A stretch of DNA of 20,243 bases from Tissierellaceae bacterium (GTDB lineage Bacteria; Bacillota; Clostridia; Tissierellales; Tissierellaceae): the NCBI GenBank assembly GCA_023229175.1, contig JALNZV010000032.1, positions 1 through 20,243 on the forward strand, written 5' to 3'. This document shows positions 1 to 7,271 of the stretch, piece by piece; positions within the stretch are counted from its first letter, which is position 1; the number at the start of each line of letters is the position of its first letter. A model generated the notes under the pieces. It made no database searches. It saw only the letters and a program-made list of their open reading frames with translations, and was not told the origin of the DNA. The position numbers were made by a program, and so were the translations under genes.

Positions 1-2
1 GG

Positions 3-872
3 ATTGGAACTGCATCTCACTATCCATTCTACAACAAATTAGACGCCTATTTTGCCCGCATCTCCCAATCTAGGACATATGCCATTGTCGTAAAGGCAAA
101 AGAAAAGTTCCCAGAGGGAGTATTTATCAATGCAGAGTATCCCAATAGGTCATTCAGGGAATTAAGTGCCAGCTCGGGACAATATATTTTAGTAGTGGGA
201 GAAAGCCACCCAACAGGCCATGGGCACGACACCAAAATCCACTATGAAGCTTTAATAGATTTTGCCAATAGCCTATTTACCGTAGAAGATATCCCGTATA
301 GGTGGTCCACACAGGACTGCATAGCCGTAGACGGAGTCCCATACATAGGTAGGTTCTCGCCAGAGATGCCAAATCTTTACATAGCTACTGCCTTTGGAAA
401 ATGGGGTATTACCAATGGATTAGTTTCCTCCATTTTGCTAAGAAATTTAATAGTCAACGGTTCTAGCCCTTGGGAAGAAATATACAATCCCTCTAGAAAT
501 AAAAATATCTCCGCCATAGAGGAGACAAAAAAACAGAGTCAAAGAGCAGAAAAACATCTGGCACAGCATGACTCTCAAAGGCCTTTAAAAGACACAGATG
601 TGAAAAAAGGCGAAGGTAAGATTATCGAAGTTGACGGCAAAAAAGTCGGAGCCTACAGGGATCAAAATGGAAACCTGCACTTTGTAAACCCAGTATGTGC
701 ACATATGGGTTGCCAAGTAAACTGGAACCCAGCGGAAAAATCCTGGGATTGTCCATGCCACGGTTCCAGATACGACGTAGATGGGAATGTGCTCAATGGG
801 CCAGCAGTCAACTCCCTTAGTTTTGATCGAGATGTGAATATCCTTCATAGATTGACGAAGGAAGACTTTTAA
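3..872 (+). CDS. FAD-dependent oxidoreductase with C-terminal Rieske domain (5' end missing)
   Basis: The reading frame is open from base 3 to the TAA at 870-872, giving 289 visible residues; the start and the N-terminal FAD-binding Rossmann motif lie before the window. The first half matches the end of a DAO-type (glycine/D-amino-acid oxidase-like) flavoprotein, including the segment YIGRFSPEMPNLYIATAFGK followed by a Gly-rich stretch near GITNGLVSS. The last ~90 residues are a Rieske [2Fe-2S] domain: CAH at 696-704 and CPCH at 750-761 supply the two Cys and two His ligands, and a GPA motif follows. This pairing of a DAO module with a Rieske tail is a known family in Clostridia and Bacilli; the natural substrate is not established. 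It is probably a soluble redox enzyme. The 3' end overlaps the convergent gene on the minus strand by 56 bp. Family assignment is firm, function open. Confidence 0.9.
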   Translation: MGTASHYPFYNKLDAYFARISQSRTYAIVVKAKEKFPEGVFINAEYPNRSFRELSASSGQYILVVGESHPTGHGHDTKIHYEALIDFANSLFTVEDIPYRWSTQDCIAVDGVPYIGRFSPEMPNLYIATAFGKWGITNGLVSSILLRNLIVNGSSPWEEIYNPSRNKNISAIEETKKQSQRAEKHLAQHDSQRPLKDTDVKKGEGKIIEVDGKKVGAYRDQNGNLHFVNPVCAHMGCQVNWNPAEKSWDCPCHGSRYDVDGNVLNGPAVNSLSFDRDVNILHRLTKEDF

Positions 873-2844
873 ATAAATTAACCAGCTCAGGGTCGAATTG
901 AGATCCTGAGTTGTTTTCAATTTCCTTTAGTGCCTGTTCCGCAGACATCACAGGCTTATAGGACCTTTCGTGGGTCATGACGTCAAAGGCCTCAATTATG
1001 GAAAATAATCTGGAAGTATAGGGGATTTCTTCGCCCTTTAATCCTTGTGGATATCCCATTCCATCCCAACGCTCCCTTAAGGCTAGGATACTTTTTCCAA
1101 TGTGGGAAAGCCTAGTGGAGCCGCTGACAATTTTAAATCCCAGCTCCGGCAGTCTTCTTACGCTTTTCCACTCATCTGGGGTTAGGGGACCGCTTTTCAT
1201 AAGGATTTCTTCGTCTATTCCCACCTTGCCTATATCGTGTAAATCCGCCAATAGAATTAAATTTTCGATTATGCTTTTTTCCAGTCCCAAGGCATTGCCC
1301 ACTTCCTTTGCCATGGCCGCCAATCTCTCGTGATGCTCTTCATTTTCATACTTATTTTTATTTAAGTTATTCTTTATGGAACTTATTATCATACCGTAAT
1401 TTATTTCACTGTTATCCATTTTATTTGCATACATCTTGTCCTCTGCCAGCTTAAACAAAGTTGTATAATCGTAGTGCTCATTGTTAGAGGTAGCATATCC
1501 CAAGGCCACCAAAGGCTTAATAGGGTCCTCGTCCGCTGCGAAGGTAGCATCCCTTATGGCATTGACAATATTGACACAGGTCCTTTCAATGGTATATGGC
1601 ATAAACACCACTATTTCATCTCCGCCAATTCTGCAGGCAATGTGGTGGGGCTGTATATTTTCTTTAATTATGTTGGAAACCTTAATTAGCAATTGGTCAC
1701 CTATATTGTGTCCAAACGTATCGTTTGTGATTTTCAGGCCATTTAAATCGGCTACGATAATGGAAAAGGGCATAGGGCTCTCCTTCTCGTATTGCTGCAA
1801 AAGCTCAGACATATAAACCCTATTGTATAAGCCAGTCAGCTCGTCGTGGTATGTCTTAAACATCAGCTTTTTCTTGGATTCTTCAAGTGCACCAGTTTTC
1901 TCCCTTACAGCCAATTGAAGGCTGGAGTTCCACATTGAAATTACAATTATAATGACTATCAAAACTAGAACAAATGCCAGTATTGCAACCCAAAAATACT
2001 TATTCTGCAGCATACCTTTCTGCCTCAGGGGCATCCATTTTTCCTCAATTACTTTTCTTTCATAGTCGGTAATTTGTGAAAGGCCCTTGTTGAATATTTG
2101 ATTTAAAATAGGCCAGTCATTTCTCGTAGCAATGGAGAGATTTGATTCATAGGGAGTCTCCACATTGACCATAAGGTTTGATATATTATCCCTTTCAATC
2201 TCTGCATTTGCACTCATTATCTCTATTATCATGGCGTCAGCTTCTCCAAATGCGACCATTCTCATGCCATCGCTGGGAGATTTTACCGTTCTGTATTCAA
2301 GCTTTGGGAACCTTTCATTGAGAAATTCTATGATGTCATATCCCTCGATAACTATGATGTCCATACTGGTATTAGCCAGCTTTTCAAAAGTAAGGTTTTC
2401 GGAGAAATTCTTCCTAGTTATAATGACATTGGGATTATCTATGTAGGGTATTGTGAAATCCAAATACTTACTCCTTTCAGGAGTCTTTGTCGCCGCAGTT
2501 ATCCCAGTCAACTCTCGATTTTGAACTTGAGTAATAAGGTCGTCAAAGTTGTCGAACTCCACCATCTCAATGGCAATACCTAGTTTTCGTTCTAGAAGTT
2601 TAAAATAATCGGCAGAGATACCCACATACTTTCCATTGCTGGAAAATTCCACAGGAGGATAATCTATGGTGTGACCGATTCTAATTTCGTCTTTATGCTC
2701 ATCTAGCCATGCCTTTTCTTCCTCCGTAAGGAAAATATCGGAGGCATTGTCGTCTTTAGTGTTAATTATAAAAAAGGTGGCCACTATGGCAACAGCAATT
2801 AGTAATGTCAATAACAATACACTTTTTCTCTTTAGTTTAGACAT
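817..2844 (-). CDS. Membrane sensor protein: solute-binding domain, GGDEF, degenerate HD-GYP
   Basis: 675 residues from the ATG at 2844, chosen because AAAGGGGGAC lies just upstream; an in-frame start 14 codons earlier has no such site. Order: membrane segment about 8-28; periplasmic-type solute-binding domain (SBP_bac_3 like) about 35-275; second membrane segment about 283-303; GGDEF domain about 325-480 with GGDEI at 407-411; HD-GYP-like domain about 500-665 with HD at 536-537. The family senses an extracellular small molecule and makes or degrades cyclic di-GMP. I see no RxxD inhibitory site before GGDEI (the residues there are QPHH). The HD-GYP half keeps HDIGK and WDGMGYP but lacks several metal-ligand histidines: the His of the HPEIG motif is Leu565, the HH pair is Leu589-Arg590, and the Asp before the DAM-type motif is Glu618. 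It is therefore probably a diguanylate cyclase with a weak or dead phosphodiesterase-type domain. Its 3' end overlaps the convergent oxidoreductase gene. Confidence 0.9.
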   Translation of the reverse strand: MSKLKRKSVLLLTLLIAVAIVATFFIINTKDDNASDIFLTEEEKAWLDEHKDEIRIGHTIDYPPVEFSSNGKYVGISADYFKLLERKLGIAIEMVEFDNFDDLITQVQNRELTGITAATKTPERSKYLDFTIPYIDNPNVIITRKNFSENLTFEKLANTSMDIIVIEGYDIIEFLNERFPKLEYRTVKSPSDGMRMVAFGEADAMIIEIMSANAEIERDNISNLMVNVETPYESNLSIATRNDWPILNQIFNKGLSQITDYERKVIEEKWMPLRQKGMLQNKYFWVAILAFVLVLIVIIIVISMWNSSLQLAVREKTGALEESKKKLMFKTYHDELTGLYNRVYMSELLQQYEKESPMPFSIIVADLNGLKITNDTFGHNIGDQLLIKVSNIIKENIQPHHIACRIGGDEIVVFMPYTIERTCVNIVNAIRDATFAADEDPIKPLVALGYATSNNEHYDYTTLFKLAEDKMYANKMDNSEINYGMIISSIKNNLNKNKYENEEHHERLAAMAKEVGNALGLEKSIIENLILLADLHDIGKVGIDEEILMKSGPLTPDEWKSVRRLPELGFKIVSGSTRLSHIGKSILALRERWDGMGYPQGLKGEEIPYTSRLFSIIEAFDVMTHERSYKPVMSAEQALKEIENNSGSQFDPELVNLFKSLPSSIYEGYSHLDQN

Positions 2845-2901
2845 AAAAAGTCCCCCTTTTAAATCTAATTTCCGAAGACAGACCAAATGATGATTATTTC
2901 C

Positions 2902-2930
2902 ATTATACTATAAAGGTCTGTAAAAAACAT
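2902..2930 (-). promoter_or_regulatory. Weak promoter candidate for the sensor/GGDEF gene
   Basis: On the minus strand a perfect TATAAT (complement of 2902-2907) lies about 58 bases before the ATG at 2844. The hexamer 17 bases further upstream (2925-2930) reads ATGTTT, a poor -35. Position and -10 match are seen; activity is inferred. Confidence 0.3.
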
Positions 2931-2971
2931 TATATAATGGGAAATTAAGAAAAAGGGAGCTAAAAGTTTAT

Positions 2972-3778
2972 TTATTTAATAATTTCAATTTTACCGCCAG
3001 TATAAGTTCCATCGTCGTAGTTTTCATTAAATCTAATGCCACTGGCATCTAGTTCCCGCTCCTGCAGCCTTTTAACGATGGTTTCCTTCTGTTTATTTCT
3101 CTCAAAGGGATTGACCGTTTCACCAACTCCCTCTACGATTTCAAACCACTTTTCAAAGGGAATACCTATACCTATTTCATTGGGCTGCCAGTCGGCAACT
3201 AAACGGGTACCAGGACATAAAAAGGTAATATTGATGTCCTTCGTATTATAGGGATATGTAGTTAAGTCCTGACATACTGCTTGCAGTCCAACAGTCCTTA
3301 AATTTGACGTATATCCGTTGAAATGACCGTGGCCTTGGATGAACCTCATAATATTGTAGGGGTTGCTAACTACTACAACCACATCTGGATTTACATCGTA
3401 ATTTTCCAAGGGCATAACTGAAATGCCAACAGGCTCTTCTTTTAAAAACAGCATCTCATCGGTGATGCTCTTTGATATATCTAAGCTGCAATATATATTT
3501 CTGCTAAACCGAACTTGCCCGCTTGCCATGGGCTCGGGTATTTCTCTCATTTTCAAGGCCATAGCTCCATTGGGACAGGCCTGGTTGTCCTTGGTCAGTT
3601 TCATGGAAGCCCCTTTGCTTGCCAACTGGACAGAATTGCAATATGTCACCCTCCGCTCTCTCTGGGGCACGTGAAAATTAAGAAATTCGTATTTGTCAAA
3701 GAAAAATTTAATCCCAACTGGTTTTCGATTTAGTTCTAAATAAGATTCTATTAAATTTACACTGCTTTTAATATTCAC
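2972..3778 (-). CDS. DUF169 family protein
   Basis: 268 residues starting at GTG (complement of 3776-3778), with GGAGGG about six bases upstream supporting this start. The sequence fits the DUF169 family (COG2043), whose biochemical role is not known. Visible marks are the N-terminal LNRKPVGIKFF segment, five cysteines (47, 68, 97, 169, 188) of which C68 is in ACPNGAMAL and C188 in LCPGTR, and an internal VNPDVVVVVSNP strand followed by a helix. The spaced cysteines are compatible with metal or iron-sulfur binding, but I cannot show that. No signal peptide or membrane segment is seen, so it is probably cytoplasmic. It is a single gene with its own promoter candidate, set between the sensor gene and the DUF4183 pair, all on the minus strand. 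Length is typical of the family and nothing looks broken. Confidence 0.85.
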   Translation of the reverse strand: MNIKSSVNLIESYLELNRKPVGIKFFFDKYEFLNFHVPQRERRVTYCNSVQLASKGASMKLTKDNQACPNGAMALKMREIPEPMASGQVRFSRNIYCSLDISKSITDEMLFLKEEPVGISVMPLENYDVNPDVVVVVSNPYNIMRFIQGHGHFNGYTSNLRTVGLQAVCQDLTTYPYNTKDINITFLCPGTRLVADWQPNEIGIGIPFEKWFEIVEGVGETVNPFERNKQKETIVKRLQERELDASGIRFNENYDDGTYTGGKIEIIK

Positions 3779-3817
3779 TTTTATCCCTCCAGAATAAATT
3801 AGTTTACAACTATTAAA

Positions 3818-3846
3818 ATTATATCATTGTAACTTAAGGAATAAAA
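3818..3846 (-). promoter_or_regulatory. Promoter candidate for the DUF169 gene
   Basis: On the minus strand TATAAT (complement of 3818-3823) is preceded by TG one base away, an extended -10 TGATATAAT. The -35 position 17 bases upstream reads TTTTAT, which is weak. It lies just after the hairpin at 3870-3898 that ends the preceding unit, a sensible place for a new transcription start. Confidence 0.45.
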
Positions 3847-3869
3847 ATTGAGAATATTAATACAAATTA

Positions 3870-3898
3870 ATTACCTATTAAGAAACTTAATAGGTAAT
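3870..3898 (-). terminator. Hairpin after the DUF4183 operon
   Basis: A perfect 13-bp inverted repeat, ATTACCTATTAAG and its complement, is separated by AAA. It begins 13 bases after the stop of the large DUF4183 gene in that gene's direction. The following minus-strand bases are T-rich (TAATTTGTATTAATATT) but not a clean T run, so termination is likely rather than certain. The stem is AT-rich. Confidence 0.6.
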
Positions 3899-3910
3899 AT
3901 TTCAGTGCAA

Positions 3911-5335
3911 TCACTTGTATAAGGAGACAAATTGCAATGAGATGGGACTTCCCCTAAGGGGTAAATCCTCTGTGGCCAGTCTTAGGATGCCTTTTTCAAC
4001 AGTATAATTGACCTCAGGCTGAAGCACGCCGTTGACAAAGAGATGCTGAAAGGAAGTCTCTTTTGGATCCAAAATCCCATTTTGGCCGTAGACCATTATT
4101 TCATCAAAATCCGTATAGGTTTCATGGCCATGACCGTAGGCATTATACAGATGCGTCTCTCCCTTCAGGACTTTGCCGCCCCTGTCTTTGACCTTTACAA
4201 ATTCTAAAGTAATCGGCACCCCATCCAATGGGATATCCATGGTGATTATCTCCAAAAAGTTTTCTTCTAAGACGTAATTTGTCTTTGGCTGGAGGACCCC
4301 ATTTATATATAAATTGTAATAGGACACATCCACTGGGTCGAGGATACTTCCACTTCCATAGGCAGGTATCTGGTCGGCATTTGTAAAGGTCCTCTTATCC
4401 CCTTCGGAATAGGCATTAAATAAAGAGTGTTCCGCCTTTAGGACGTCTCGAGGATGGCAGTCTCCCTCCTTGAATTTCTCACATATATAATCTAGAAAGT
4501 CAATACAAAGAGTATATTTCCAACGCAGGTTAAAGTAAGGCACTTGGACAGTGACCCTTTCCACAGACTTTATTATAATAAATACTCCTATTATCAAGTT
4601 CAACCGCCCCTTTGTTTCAACATCTGCATATAGCAGTTTGGAATTCGTCTCCACTACAATATGGGGAGTAAACTCGTCAAAGTCCCTGGGCATATACATG
4701 ATTATATCCCTATTTATATCGGGAAGATAGCCCTCTATGGTGGTATTGTCATCGGTTACTATTTCATATGGTATCCTAAAGCTAAACCCGACTCTTCTAA
4801 ATTTGGGCCTAGATGGGATTTCTTCGATTTGCAATGTGGAATCCACTATAAATCCTGACTTGAAGGAAATATTTGAAAATCCATGAGGGCCAATGTGGAC
4901 TGTAAAGTCCCTGAGGCAGATTCTATCCTTATATTGGGAAAGAACCTTAGGTACCATGATAAAGGCCTTCCCCAATTCAGAAGGCGGTGGTATTTGATTT
5001 TGGATCATAGGGCATTTCATAAAATCTGGATTTAGGCATAAGTTTTTTTTGCCCGTAAACATGACAAAGGAGAGAACAATAGTAGAACCCTCAAGGGGGG
5101 TGTCCTCCGTAGTCAAAGTAAGTAATCCTTTTTGGACCTGGTAATTGGTCTTAGGTTGGAGTACTCCGTTTATATATAAATTATAATATGAGACGGAGTT
5201 TGGATCTAATATGCCCCTATTGCCGTAGATTTTCAATTCGTCATTGTCCGTATATATTATCTTATCCCTATGTGCAAGCGTATTATATTGGTATACGCTG
5301 GCGTATACTAAGCTGGAAAAATCGACTTTTTTCAC
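3911..5335 (-). CDS. Triple DUF4183 protein with SPOCS-like core, probable spore-surface protein
   Basis: 474 residues from the GTG at 5335, which has AAGGGG eight bases upstream. The frame stays open further up to a TTG at 5404, but that codon sits in the loop of the 5391-5420 hairpin and has no ribosome site. Three DUF4183 copies are visible at about residues 6-94, 300-391 and 392-474. Each has the pattern ILDP....SY-NLYINGVLQP..NY followed by L.T.D.PL.G.PI.L.FV. Between them, about 95-300, is a region with the look of the SPOCS/DUF3794 fold common in clostridial spore coat and exosporium proteins, ending in a hydrophobic strand (LIIGVFIII) then VERVTVQVP; this match is from memory and moderate. 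There is no signal peptide. The protein is probably deposited on the spore surface from the mother cell. It is the second gene of a two-gene unit, 93 bp after the small DUF4183 gene. Confidence 0.8.
   Translation of the reverse strand: MKKVDFSSLVYASVYQYNTLAHRDKIIYTDNDELKIYGNRGILDPNSVSYYNLYINGVLQPKTNYQVQKGLLTLTTEDTPLEGSTIVLSFVMFTGKKNLCLNPDFMKCPMIQNQIPPPSELGKAFIMVPKVLSQYKDRICLRDFTVHIGPHGFSNISFKSGFIVDSTLQIEEIPSRPKFRRVGFSFRIPYEIVTDDNTTIEGYLPDINRDIIMYMPRDFDEFTPHIVVETNSKLLYADVETKGRLNLIIGVFIIIKSVERVTVQVPYFNLRWKYTLCIDFLDYICEKFKEGDCHPRDVLKAEHSLFNAYSEGDKRTFTNADQIPAYGSGSILDPVDVSYYNLYINGVLQPKTNYVLEENFLEIITMDIPLDGVPITLEFVKVKDRGGKVLKGETHLYNAYGHGHETYTDFDEIMVYGQNGILDPKETSFQHLFVNGVLQPEVNYTVEKGILRLATEDLPLRGSPISLQFVSLYK
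5291..5308 (-). repeat. Palindrome just inside the large DUF4183 gene
   Basis: GTATACGC, TG, GCGTATAC forms a perfect 8-bp inverted repeat with flanking A/T pairs beyond a G-T mismatch. It begins about 28 bases after the GTG start, so it could form a hairpin in the early coding mRNA. It encodes part of VYASVYQY. A function is not shown. Confidence 0.5.
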
Positions 5336-5390
5336 CGTATTCACCCCTTGCGATAATTCTATTTCAATATATGAATTACATCTATATAAA

Positions 5391-5420
5391 TCTGGGATGT
5401 GCAAATTCGCACATCCCAGA
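5391..5420 (-). terminator. Intercistronic hairpin between the two DUF4183 genes
   Basis: TCTGGGATGTGC at 5391-5402 and its exact complement at 5409-5420 are separated by six bases, giving a 12-bp stem that can be extended by one A-T pair. It lies between the stop of the small gene (5429) and the GTG start (5335) of the large one. On the minus strand the stem is followed by TTTATATAGAT, a poor T tract. It may be a partial terminator, a processing site or an mRNA stabiliser that sets the ratio of the two proteins. Confidence 0.55.
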
Positions 5421-5428
5421 TATGACCT

Positions 5429-5806
5429 TTAAGTTTCAATCGCAGTATTTGAATCTGAATCTGGCTCAAATTTCGTTACCACAAGTATAATTGGAGTTCC
5501 TGGGAGAATGGTGTCTACATCGTCAACAGTGATTTCTGAGCCGTCTGTTTCAACTTCATATAACTCTGATTGCTGCAATACGCCATTTATAAACAACAGA
5601 TAATAACCTTCCTCTTCTGTGACTGTCTCTATAGTCGTCAAGGCATTACCTTCGTCATCTATAAAATCAGCTGCTTCAATGGTGAGGACACTATCTTCTA
5701 CATCGTCTGCATCGAATTCGTAGAAATACCTAAGGACCTCGGGATTAATAGTAGTTACTGTATCAGTGTCTGCATCGATTACAAGTTTAAATAATTTTAC
5801 CGCCAT
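5429..5806 (-). CDS. Small DUF4183 protein, probable spore-surface protein
   Basis: 125 residues from the ATG at 5806, with AAGGGGAG six bases upstream; in-frame codons extend further up but carry no ribosome site. The protein opens MAVKLFKLVIDADTDTVTTI and ends in one DUF4183 domain with the mark YLLFINGVLQQSELYEVE and PGTPIILVVTKFEP. It is strikingly acidic, with many Asp and Glu in the middle (for example DADDVEDS) and few basic residues after the start. DUF4183 proteins of Bacillus and Clostridia are usually single-domain proteins linked to the spore surface; direct functional proof is lacking. It is the first gene of a pair with the triple-DUF4183 gene. The 246-bp divergent space to the DUF4342 gene should hold its promoter, but I could not identify a convincing sporulation sigma-factor site. 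Confidence 0.8.
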   Translation of the reverse strand: MAVKLFKLVIDADTDTVTTINPEVLRYFYEFDADDVEDSVLTIEAADFIDDEGNALTTIETVTEEEGYYLLFINGVLQQSELYEVETDGSEITVDDVDTILPGTPIILVVTKFEPDSDSNTAIET

Positions 5807-6016
5807 TTCATCTCCCCTTTCGTCATAAAAGTTCTTCAATATGCTCAACACATATCCTAATATTATTTTATGTACAAGTACTGAAATGGTGACTAAAAAA
5901 TAATCACAATAAATATGTCCGCATTGAAATCCCAAGAAAACAATAGTACAATGAAATTAATACGAAATTTAATGAAATTTTAATCTATATTAAATTTTAT
6001 TTAAACTTTTAACTAC

Positions 6017-6022
6017 TATAAT
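6017..6022 (+). promoter_or_regulatory. -10 element before the DUF4342/two-component operon
   Basis: TATAAT lies 31 bases before the ATG at 6053. Upstream is a very T/A-rich tract; the best -35 position reads TTTTAT, so only the -10 is convincing. The ribosome site AGGAGGT follows at 6041-6047. Confidence 0.45.
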
Positions 6023-6052
6023 GTAATTACAATAAATAGTAGGAGGTACGAT

Positions 6053-6595
6053 ATGGTAACTTTACAGCAAGTAGAAGAATTGAGAGCCTATGCAAATATT
6101 AGTTTCAAGGAGGCAAGGAGTGCCCTGGAAGAGACCAATGGGGATATTCTGGAGGCCATAATCAACCTAGAGAAGAAAGGTTTGATTAAACAGCCAAAGG
6201 ATGGGGGGTATTACAGCACAAAAGAAAGCACACAAGAGGAACCCAAAGACAAATCAAAATACAGAGAAGAGTCCACTTCTTCATTTCAGGGGACAGTACG
6301 AAAGTTTGGTGTATTTCTAAATAAATTATTCGATAAGGGAAACAGCAATTTATTTGAAGTTACAAAGGGAGGGTCAAAGGTCATGTCCTTTCCAGTGACC
6401 ATATTGGTATTGCTGATGATTTTCACATTTTGGATAACGATACCTTTGATGATTTTGGGGCTGTTCTTTGGGTATGGCTATAAATTCGTAGGTCCTGATT
6501 TAGGGAAAGAATCAGTAAATCGTGCCATGGACAGTGCATCCAATGTGGCAAAAAACATCAAAAAAGAATTCAAAGGTGATGACAATGACGACTAA
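6053..6595 (+). CDS. DUF4342 membrane protein with N-terminal UBA-like domain
   Basis: 180 residues, ATG preceded by AGGAGGT. Residues 1-45 form a UBA/TS-N-like three-helix unit (VEELRAYANISFKEARSALE, then TNGDILEAIINLEKKG), like that at the N-terminus of EF-Ts. A polar linker (about 46-80) leads to the DUF4342 domain, which has the marks TVRKFGVFLNKLF, then two hydrophobic stretches at about 112-143 likely to form a membrane hairpin, and an amphipathic C-terminal helix. The function of DUF4342 is not established. The stop overlaps the start of the response regulator by 11 bp, so it is translationally coupled to the two-component system. That suggests a role as an accessory membrane or stress component of that pathway, an inference from position only. 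Confidence 0.85.
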   Translation: MVTLQQVEELRAYANISFKEARSALEETNGDILEAIINLEKKGLIKQPKDGGYYSTKESTQEEPKDKSKYREESTSSFQGTVRKFGVFLNKLFDKGNSNLFEVTKGGSKVMSFPVTILVLLMIFTFWITIPLMILGLFFGYGYKFVGPDLGKESVNRAMDSASNVAKNIKKEFKGDDNDD

Positions 6596-7271
6596 AGTAT
6601 TAATAGTTGAGGATGAAGAAAAAATAGCTCGATTTGTAGAATTAGAGCTGAAATACGAAGGCTATGACGTAGAAAAGGCCTATGATGGCAGGGCTGGGCT
6701 GGAACTAATAAGGTCCAGTCCTTTTGACATTGTGCTACTGGATATAATGCTGCCAGGTCTAAATGGCATCGAGGTCCTAAGGAGAATAAGGCAAAATTCC
6801 AACATACCCGTAATATTACTGACAGCTAGAGATGCCGTAGTAGATAAGGTAACGGGCTTGGACAGCGGAGCAGATGACTATATAACGAAGCCTTTTGCCA
6901 TAGAAGAGCTATTAGCTAGGATAAGGGCAGTATTGAGAAAAAGGGAAATCTCCGAGGTCAAGACAGAGGATACCCTTAGGTTTAAGAAATTGACACTAAA
7001 CCCACAGGGAAGGGAAGTACACGTAGGAGACACGTCAGTACATTTGACAAAAAAGGAATTCGACCTATTGGAACTACTGCTGGAAAATAAAAATATCGTC
7101 ATGACTAGGGAAACTATATTAGATAGAATATGGGATTACGATTTTTCCGGCGGAACAAACGCAGTAGATGTCTACATAAGGTATTTAAGGGCGAAGTTGG
7201 AGGAGCCCTTTGGACTAAAGATATTTCACACTATTAGGGGAGTGGGGTATGTAATCAAAGATGAAGACTAA
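6585..7271 (+). CDS. OmpR/PhoB-family response regulator
   Basis: 228 residues from the ATG at 6585, chosen because AAAGGTG lies six bases before it and the protein then begins directly at the receiver domain. Receiver about 4-118: acidic pair E9/D10, phospho-acceptor D53 in LLDIMLPG, T80 and K102 (TKPF). C-terminal winged-helix DNA-binding domain about 130-225: LTKKEFDLLELLLENK, then VDVYIRYLRAKLE and the C-terminal hairpin TIRGVGYVI. It is a complete cytoplasmic transcription factor of the ArlR/PhoB type, phosphorylated presumably by the kinase encoded next door, whose ATG overlaps its stop by 11 bp. The target genes cannot be read from the sequence, although the nearby surface-polysaccharide locus is one possibility. 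Confidence 0.96.
   Translation: MTTKVLIVEDEEKIARFVELELKYEGYDVEKAYDGRAGLELIRSSPFDIVLLDIMLPGLNGIEVLRRIRQNSNIPVILLTARDAVVDKVTGLDSGADDYITKPFAIEELLARIRAVLRKREISEVKTEDTLRFKKLTLNPQGREVHVGDTSVHLTKKEFDLLELLLENKNIVMTRETILDRIWDYDFSGGTNAVDVYIRYLRAKLEEPFGLKIFHTIRGVGYVIKDED

Noticed and set aside
585..920. 111-codon minus-strand frame under the Rieske domain
   Set aside because: It lies opposite a strongly conserved domain and across the end of the sensor gene, and its product shows no recognisable pattern.
5336..5404. Longer N-terminus of the large DUF4183 protein from a TTG at 5404
   Set aside because: The TTG is in the loop of a perfect hairpin and has no ribosome site, whereas the GTG at 5335 has AAGGGG at the right distance.
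5807..6052. Sporulation sigma-E or sigma-K promoter before the small DUF4183 gene
   Set aside because: A GCATATT element is present on the minus strand, but no matching -10 is found at the proper distance, so I do not call it.
6522..6584. Longer N-terminus of the response regulator
   Set aside because: It would overlap most of the end of the DUF4342 gene, and the receiver domain starts naturally at the ATG at 6585 with a ribosome site.
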